Assembly: GCA_030690515.1 (NCBI GenBank)
Contig: JAUYGP010000320.1
Coordinates: 1 to 11,500 of the forward strand
Source of the DNA: Giesbergeria sp.
Lineage (GTDB): Bacteria > Pseudomonadota > Gammaproteobacteria > Burkholderiales > Burkholderiaceae_C
Reading direction: 5' to 3'
DNA: 11,500 bases
The translations under genes and the position numbers were made by a program. The notes under the pieces are model-generated. The model did no database searches and was not told the origin of the DNA. It saw only the letters and a list, made by a program, of their open reading frames with translations. Shown here piece by piece: positions 7,478 through 11,500 of this stretch. How positions within the stretch are numbered: position 1 is the stretch's first letter; every line of letters starts with the position of its first letter.

Positions 7478-7879
7478 TCAGTGGGGCCCCGCCATGAAGG
7501 ACACCAGCGCCCTCAGTTCATCGGGTGTGCAATCGGCACACTGCCCTCGTGGTGGCATGCTGCCCAGGCCTTGCTCGGCATGGCGCACCAAGGTGTCCAT
7601 GCCCTGCTTGAGTCGGGCATCCCAGGCCGGCGCATAGCCCGTGAGGGGGGCGTTGGCAGCGATCCTGGTGTGGCAGACCATGCACGAGCGCTCGTATTTT
7701 TCGGCCAATACAGCAGATGGAGGGCGCAGTTGCTCGGCGCGCGCCTCGTCCTGCGGGCTCGGGGCGGCGGGCCCGTAACATGCGGTCATGGAGAAGACCG
7801 CCGCCACGCTGGCGCAGCGCCCAAATATGTGCCCGCCCCCTGATACCCTGCGCCAGAGCCGATCGCCTGATGTGTGCAT
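7478..7879 (-). CDS. c5-type cytochrome c, probable lipoprotein
   Basis: This 133-residue product has a short hydrophobic stretch ending in SMTAC, a tolerable lipobox with C34, so it is probably an anchored periplasmic lipoprotein. The heme motif is CMVCH (C66, C69, H70) and the axial Met is M108 in GLGSMPPRG. C114 and C117 in QCADCTPDEL give the extra Cys pair typical of cytochrome c5. The domain is otherwise of the usual short single-heme size. An in-frame stop two codons upstream and the absence of other suitable start codons leave ATG 7879 as the start, although its ribosome binding site is poor. It is first in the run of five minus-strand genes and is the natural electron acceptor for the FAD enzyme that follows it. 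Confidence 0.9.
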   Translation of the reverse strand: MHTSGDRLWRRVSGGGHIFGRCASVAAVFSMTACYGPAAPSPQDEARAEQLRPPSAVLAEKYERSCMVCHTRIAANAPLTGYAPAWDARLKQGMDTLVRHAEQGLGSMPPRGQCADCTPDELRALVSFMAGPH

Positions 7880-7918
7880 TGGTCAAACCGATGTTTTAGA
7901 GAAACACGATGATCTCAA

Positions 7919-7949
7919 ATAAAACGTTGTTTTTTTATGGGGATTCCCC
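7919..7949. promoter_or_regulatory. Candidate operator in the cytochrome/TetR divergent region
   Basis: Two adjacent inverted repeats lie between the divergent cytochrome c and TetR genes. ATAAAA (7919-7924) pairs with TTTTAT (7933-7938) across 8 bases, and GGGGATTCCCC (7939-7949) is a perfect 5-1-5 palindrome. TetR-type repressors often bind such sites in the promoter they share with the adjacent divergent operon. The role is inferred from position only. I found no convincing -35/-10 pair on either strand in 7880-8015. Confidence 0.35.
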
Positions 7950-8015
7950 GGATGGACAATGCCCCATTGCGCGAGGCGAATAGTTCATGCCGGGTGACCG
8001 CGCACAATACGCAGC

Positions 8016-8759
8016 ATGACGACCGACACCCCCAAAGCCCGCGCCGCACCCCGGCCGAAAAAGATGGCTGTGGCTGATGGCCCCACGCCGCCCGACCCTG
8101 GGCGCACGACAGGTCCGCGCCTGCGCGACAAGGAGCAGACAGCACGCCGCCAGTTGCTGCTCACTGCAGCACGCCGGCTGCTGCGCAAGGGCGGCGCACA
8201 GGCCGTCACCATGCGCGCCGTGGCCGACGAGGTCGGCGTGTCCACCACGGTGGTCTATGGCTTCTTTCAGGACAAGGCCACGCTGATCACGCAGGCGGTC
8301 GATGGCGACCTCAAGCGCTTCGCTCACCACCTGGAGCGGGCCGTGCAGGAAGCCTCCAGCCCCGCCGACTCATTGCACCGGGTTGCACTGGCCTACGTCA
8401 CCTTCGGTACGGCGCACCCGCAGTCTTATCGCTTGATGTTCATGGAGCCGCGTCCCGCATCGGCCATAGAAAACTCTTCCATCGAGTTTGGCAACGCAAG
8501 CGAAGACGCTTATGCACTGGCCCGCGCCTTGGTCGAGGGGTTGCTGGCCGGACAGGCCGTGCCCATTGACGAGCTCACCATCGAAATGGCCGCACAGATG
8601 TTCTGGGAAATGGTGCACGGCATCACCTCACTGCGCATCAGCTCGGGCGATGACCCATGGTTTCACCGGCTACCAGTCGTCGAACACGTTGAGCGCATGG
8701 TGCGAATTTTCATTGCCGGGCTGCTGCACGATATTGATCCGTCCGCGTCGGCGAAGTGA
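8016..8759 (+). CDS. TetR/AcrR-family transcriptional regulator
   Basis: This 247-residue regulator has a typical TetR N-terminal DNA-binding domain at about 44-92: RRQLLLTAARRLLRKGG, then the helix-turn-helix TMRAVADEVGVSTTVVYGFF, then the DKATLI helix. The C-terminal ligand domain contains YRLMFMEP and a helix MAAQMFWEMVHGITSL, resembling the WHG/TetR_C_33 group. About 40 residues rich in Pro, Lys and Arg precede the DNA-binding domain. They may be a real basic tail, or the true start may be the ATG at 8064, which follows a GAAAAAG stretch; neither start has a good Shine-Dalgarno. The gene is divergent from the cytochrome/FAD/PLP gene run, 136 bases away, and is the obvious candidate to control it. 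It converges on the HipA-like gene. Confidence 0.92.
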   Translation: MTTDTPKARAAPRPKKMAVADGPTPPDPGRTTGPRLRDKEQTARRQLLLTAARRLLRKGGAQAVTMRAVADEVGVSTTVVYGFFQDKATLITQAVDGDLKRFAHHLERAVQEASSPADSLHRVALAYVTFGTAHPQSYRLMFMEPRPASAIENSSIEFGNASEDAYALARALVEGLLAGQAVPIDELTIEMAAQMFWEMVHGITSLRISSGDDPWFHRLPVVEHVERMVRIFIAGLLHDIDPSASAK

Positions 8760-8814
8760 CCGTGCAGACAGGTAGTGGCGGGAGAGGATGGGTCTGGGCG
8801 CAGAGGTGGGCGTT

Positions 8815-8857
8815 GGCACAGCCTGTGCCCGGCGATCGCATGCAGGCACCCCTGCAT
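8815..8857. terminator. Two hairpins between convergent genes, possible bidirectional terminator
   Basis: GGCACA-GCC-TGTGCC (8815-8829) and ATGCAGG-CACC-CCTGCAT (8840-8857) are two perfect stems separated by 10 bases. They lie in the 162-base gap between the stops of the TetR and HipA-like genes. Neither has a T-run, so they are not classic intrinsic terminators. They could still pause or end transcription, or protect 3' ends. Nothing else is visible in this gap. Confidence 0.35.
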
Positions 8858-8921
8858 CCGCACCCGGCTCTTTCAGTCACAACGATTGCGTGGCCCGCCA
8901 AAGGTCGCTGGTGACCCTGCG

Positions 8922-10277
8922 CTATCCCTGGGTCGAGCGCGTCAATGCATCGGCGTTTGCACGCGCAATGCCTCTGAACCCGTCGGATATTCGCTCCTCC
9001 GAGGCTACTTCGCGCCAAAAGTCCAGCGCCAGCGCCCGCGCCTGGCGCCATACATCGAGCGTGGCGGCCGTGGGCACCATATGCTCGGGGCTGAGCTCCT
9101 GCGGAACCAGTTCCCCCGCGATGGGCATGTAGAGCATGGGCAGCATGTCGTAGGTGGGCGAGAGGCGCCAGTCGTCCTCCACCAACACGAGCGAGATATT
9201 GCCGTAGTGCCGGTCGGTGTTGCCGATCAGTGCGCCGTAGGCGTCCAGCAGGCGCAGTGTGCGGACGTCTTCGGGGGTAAGCAGGCCACGTGCCTGCATG
9301 CGCAGGGCCGTGGCGGCCCAGTGGTCCATTTCGCCCACGTACTGCGCGTCGTAGACCATCAGCGACACCATGCCGATGCGCCCAGGCGGTGCTTTCGCCG
9401 GATCGCCGCGCCAAGACGTGCAGCGGTCGAAGCGCTCAGATTCAAGAAAAACCCGGCCCTCGCGCACCATGACCTGCGATCGGGCGGCGGGCACGCTGGC
9501 CTGGGCCAGCACCTGCAGCGCCAGATGCTCACACAGCAGCAAATCGCGGGTGCGCTGGTCGACCGGGCTGTCGCCGCCGCTGGAAAACTTCACAATCACG
9601 CTGCGCCCCTGCGTGACGCAGCAGAATTTGGGCTGCTCGCCACCGGCTGACGAGCCCGGCAACTGCCCCCGCAGGGCGCTGCGGGCCAGCGTAGGGTAGT
9701 CGTCTGCCGAATCCGCACACACCAGGCGCGCAGCCAGGGTGTGGAAGCGCTCCAGCGAAGCACTACCCACGAGCAGGTTGCCTGGCAGGTCCTCGCCGCG
9801 CAGCGCCAGGGCGCGCAGCATGTCGTCGTCGGACCAGTGGCGCGGGTCGGTCGGCAGCTGCAGATCGGGGTGGTTGTGGGCAAAGTTGCGGCCCATGAAC
9901 CCCTGGGGCCGCATGTCGGCCAGGAACCAGGGCAGGCTATCGTGGCGCTCGCTCACGCCGTCTTCCTCATCCACCCAGAAAGCCCCACCCGGCAAGGGCA
10001 CCATACGGCCGAACGGTGCCGGGACGCCCGCATGGTTCACGCGCATGATGGGAATGTCGTCTCCCACCCCGCCCACCATACGCGGTAGCAGGTAGCGTTG
10101 CGAACGTGCCGCGCCCACCTTGCGCACCCGGCCCGCACGCACCAGCGGCTGAAGGGCGCGCGACACCGTGGGCTGGCTCACACCCAACTCGGCCACCAGT
10201 TCCGCGCTCGTGGCCACGCCACCCTTGCGGCGCAGCGCCCGCAGGAGAGGGTCAGTGTGGGGGAATGGGGGTGGCAT
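8922..10277 (-). CDS. yjjJ: YjjJ-type HipA-family Ser/Thr kinase toxin with N-terminal winged helix
   Basis: This 451-residue protein joins a DNA-binding domain (about 8-65, with TSAELVAELGVSQPTVSRAL as helix-turn-helix) to a HipA-like kinase. Kinase features are the Gly-rich loop GSSAGGEQPKF (208-218, with S209/S210 near the position of the autophosphorylated Ser150 of HipA), lysine K230 in VIVKF, catalytic GNTDRHYGN (D355, N360) and metal-binding D377 in SPTYDMLP. The whole layout matches E. coli YjjJ, a HipA homologue that lacks a separate hipB partner. HipA kinases inactivate targets such as glutamyl-tRNA synthetase; the target here is unknown. All catalytic residues are intact. An in-frame TAA 9 bases before the ATG excludes an earlier start. 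There is no ribosome binding site, and a TATAAT box sits 5 bases upstream. The built-in DNA-binding domain probably binds the palindromic repeats in its own promoter. Confidence 0.92.
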   Translation of the reverse strand: MPPPFPHTDPLLRALRRKGGVATSAELVAELGVSQPTVSRALQPLVRAGRVRKVGAARSQRYLLPRMVGGVGDDIPIMRVNHAGVPAPFGRMVPLPGGAFWVDEEDGVSERHDSLPWFLADMRPQGFMGRNFAHNHPDLQLPTDPRHWSDDDMLRALALRGEDLPGNLLVGSASLERFHTLAARLVCADSADDYPTLARSALRGQLPGSSAGGEQPKFCCVTQGRSVIVKFSSGGDSPVDQRTRDLLLCEHLALQVLAQASVPAARSQVMVREGRVFLESERFDRCTSWRGDPAKAPPGRIGMVSLMVYDAQYVGEMDHWAATALRMQARGLLTPEDVRTLRLLDAYGALIGNTDRHYGNISLVLVEDDWRLSPTYDMLPMLYMPIAGELVPQELSPEHMVPTAATLDVWRQARALALDFWREVASEERISDGFRGIARANADALTRSTQG

Positions 10278-10282
10278 GCGCC

Positions 10283-10288
10283 ATTATA
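10283..10288 (-). promoter_or_regulatory. -10 box of the yjjJ-like gene, implying a leaderless transcript
   Basis: The minus strand reads TATAAT exactly, with only 5 bases before the ATG at 10277. Transcription from this box would start at or within 2-3 bases of the A of the ATG, leaving no room for a Shine-Dalgarno. No good -35 hexamer is seen at 16-18 bases. Confidence 0.5.
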
Positions 10289-10348
10289 TGAATAGATAAT
10301 TTTGCGATATTTTCACTCTTAAATGCTCTATTCATGAATAGATAATTT
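10288..10348. promoter_or_regulatory. Candidate autoregulatory operator: repeated ATGAATAGATAATTT with a 16-bp palindrome
   Basis: The 15-mer ATGAATAGATAATTT occurs at 10288-10302 and again, identically and in the same orientation, at 10334-10348. The two copies start 46 bases apart. The distal copy is part of the perfect palindrome TCTATTCATGAATAGA (10327-10342), which extends to a 28-base near-palindrome (10321-10348) with two mismatched pairs. The proximal copy abuts the TATAAT of the yjjJ-like gene, so a bound protein would block its promoter. The region is strongly AT-rich against the GC-rich surroundings. The likely binder is the winged-helix domain of the encoded kinase, or a HipB-like protein elsewhere. 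Confidence 0.65.
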
Positions 10349-10366
10349 GCTTTCGCATCGCCCGCC

Positions 10367-10416
10367 CTGGCACGGTGACGGCGTGCACTGGCACGGTGAC
10401 GGCGTGCACTGGCACG
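10367..10416. repeat. 21-bp tandem repeat, 2.4 copies
   Basis: A 21-base unit starting CTGGCACGGTGACGG occurs twice without mismatch (10367-10387 and 10388-10408), followed by the first 8 bases of a third copy (10409-10416). It lies between the yjjJ-like promoter and the end of the oxidoreductase gene. The identity of the copies suggests recent expansion. The unit length is a multiple of three, but no supported gene covers it. Confidence 0.85.
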
Positions 10417-10419
10417 CCG
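10400..10419 (-). terminator. Strong hairpin downstream of the oxidoreductase gene, possible terminator
   Basis: CGGCGTGC (10400-10407) pairs perfectly with GCACGCCG (10412-10419) across the 4-base loop ACTG. It lies 50 bases past the stop of the oxidoreductase gene, between that gene and the yjjJ-like promoter. It has no T-run, so a terminator role is only a suggestion. It is formed by the end of the tandem repeat plus the bases that follow. Confidence 0.3.
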
Positions 10420-10469
10420 CTCCGCCAACATCGACAAACGCCTTATCAGGTGGCCTGCGGGGAGGCTGC

Positions 10470-11480
10470 TCAGAATTTCAGTACAACCTTGCCGAAAGGA
10501 CCACGCGCCAGATGCTCCAGCGCCCGGGGGAGCTCTGTGTAGTCATATTCAGCGGCAATCACCGGTTGCAGACCGGTGGCATCGACCGCACGAACCAGTT
10601 CCTCCAGCGCCCGGCGGTGCCCCACGCTGATGCCCTGAATGGTGGGGCGCCCCATGATCACGGGAAACACCGAGCTGCTGATTTGGTCGCCCTCAAGGAT
10701 GCCAATCACCGAGGCACGGCCGCCTTGGCCCAGTGTTTGCAACGAGCGGCCCAGGTTGGCGCCGCCCACAATCTCCAGCACATGGTCCACGCCCCGTCCA
10801 CCGGTCCACTCGCGCGCGGCGCTGACCCAATCGGCCGTGCCCTGGCGGTTGATGCCATGGCTGGCCCCCAGTGCGCGGGCTTGCTCCAGCTTGTGGTCGC
10901 TGCCCGACACTACGATGACCTGCGCGCCATGGGCGCGGGCAATTTGCAGTCCAAACAAGGCCACCCCGCCAGTGCCATGCACCAGCACCGTTTGCCCGGC
11001 CCGCAAGGCGCCGGTTTCCACCAGTGCAAACCATGCGGTCAGTCCAGCGCAGGGCAAGGTACTGGCCTGCGCCGCCGTGAGTGAACGCGGCGCCGCCACG
11101 GCCCAGTGTTCGTTGAGCAGCACGTGGCTGGCAAGCATGCCCGGGCCGGTGCCACCGAGTGCAAACGCATCCGCAGGGCAGGTGCCATCGGTCCAGCCAG
11201 CCCAGAACGTGCTGACAATGCGGTCATCCGCACGCCAGCGCGTCACGCCTGCGCCCGTCGCGATGACGGTGCCACACATGTCGGACGAAGGGGTAAAGGG
11301 CATGGCCAGCGGCATACCCATACCGTTGTCGATCATCAACTTGTCTCGGTAGTTCAGCGAAACAGCCTCCACCCGCACAAGCACCTCGCCTGGGCCGGGA
11401 CGGGGCACAGAATCGGTTTCGAGGCTCAGGTTGTGGGCGCCGTAACGGTTGAGCTCCCAGCGTTGCAGAGTGTTTGGCAT
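10470..11480 (-). CDS. Zinc-independent MDR oxidoreductase (NAD(P)-dependent, quinone-oxidoreductase-like)
   Basis: This complete 336-residue medium-chain dehydrogenase/reductase has the GroES-like N-terminal part (GEVLVRVEAVSLNYRDKLM), a second conserved turn (SSDMCGTVIATG) and the Rossmann nucleotide loop HGTGGVALFG (168-177), followed by SGSDHKLEQARALGA. It ends in the usual FGKVVLKF. The catalytic-zinc Cys of alcohol dehydrogenases is replaced in NYRD (43-46), and the four-Cys structural zinc lobe is absent, so it should be a zinc-free enoyl, quinone or similar reductase. Annotation as 'alcohol dehydrogenase' would be loose. The ATG at 11480 follows an AAAGAAG site. It lies upstream of the yjjJ-like gene on the same strand, with 192 bases of repeats, hairpin and promoter between them, so the two are probably separate units. 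The substrate is unknown. Confidence 0.93.
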   Translation of the reverse strand: MPNTLQRWELNRYGAHNLSLETDSVPRPGPGEVLVRVEAVSLNYRDKLMIDNGMGMPLAMPFTPSSDMCGTVIATGAGVTRWRADDRIVSTFWAGWTDGTCPADAFALGGTGPGMLASHVLLNEHWAVAAPRSLTAAQASTLPCAGLTAWFALVETGALRAGQTVLVHGTGGVALFGLQIARAHGAQVIVVSGSDHKLEQARALGASHGINRQGTADWVSAAREWTGGRGVDHVLEIVGGANLGRSLQTLGQGGRASVIGILEGDQISSSVFPVIMGRPTIQGISVGHRRALEELVRAVDATGLQPVIAAEYDYTELPRALEHLARGPFGKVVLKF

Positions 11481-11500
11481 GGTGCTTCTTTCATTTCAGG

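Noticed and set aside
10367..10416. Possible small CRISPR-like array
   Set aside because: The units are directly contiguous with no spacers, and no cas gene is nearby.
10252..10437. Minus-strand 61-codon frame upstream of the yjjJ-like gene, considered as a HipB-like antitoxin
   Set aside because: It has no helix-turn-helix, its start is repeat-derived (ASARRHR twice), it overlaps the operator and the kinase start, and YjjJ-type proteins carry their own DNA-binding domain.
10347..11084. Plus-strand frame encoding a WHGDGVH repeat peptide
   Set aside because: The peptide repeat only reflects the 21-bp tandem DNA repeat. The remainder is antisense to the MDR oxidoreductase.

Overview
The window looks like chromosomal DNA of a high-GC betaproteobacterium, most likely a Comamonadaceae member (Acidovorax/Comamonas-like). 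The grounds are strong GC bias at third codon positions, the family content, and an intergenic repeat upstream of recQ that resembles a short repeat I recall from Comamonadaceae genomes. No rRNA, tRNA, insertion sequence, phage gene or CRISPR array is visible.

Layout. (1) Positions 1-1134, minus strand: a Cpx-like envelope-stress operon. A Spy/CpxP-type lipoprotein (658-1134) is followed by a small unrecognised protein (342-647) and a CpxR/OmpR-type response regulator (1-330, cut by the window edge). Three 10-bp-spaced direct repeats at 1211-1238 upstream are a candidate binding site for that regulator. (2) Positions 1327-3250, plus strand: a palindrome-rich repeat that supplies the ribosome binding site of a full-length recQ with a TTG start. 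(3) Positions 3261-7879, minus strand: five tightly packed genes for exported proteins. They are a c5-type cytochrome c lipoprotein, a Tat-exported FAD enzyme of the aldonolactone oxidase family, a Tat-exported PLP enzyme of the alanine racemase-N/D-threonine aldolase fold, a secreted DUF2147 protein and a TorF-type outer-membrane porin. A TetR-type regulator (8016-8759) is divergent from them. (4) Positions 8922-10277, minus strand: a YjjJ-type HipA-family kinase with its own winged-helix DNA-binding domain. It has an apparently leaderless start and an elaborate palindromic operator in an AT-rich promoter. (5) Positions 10367-11480: a 21-bp tandem repeat with a hairpin, then a zinc-independent MDR oxidoreductase (minus).

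How the genes may work together. The five-gene block reads as an envelope metabolic module: a porin lets a small polar substrate in, a periplasmic PLP enzyme and FAD dehydrogenase act on it, and electrons leave through the cytochrome c. TetR may respond to the substrate. This linkage is inferred from spacing and export signals; the substrate is unknown. It is the best candidate here for an undescribed system. The second is the self-regulated single-gene HipA-like kinase.
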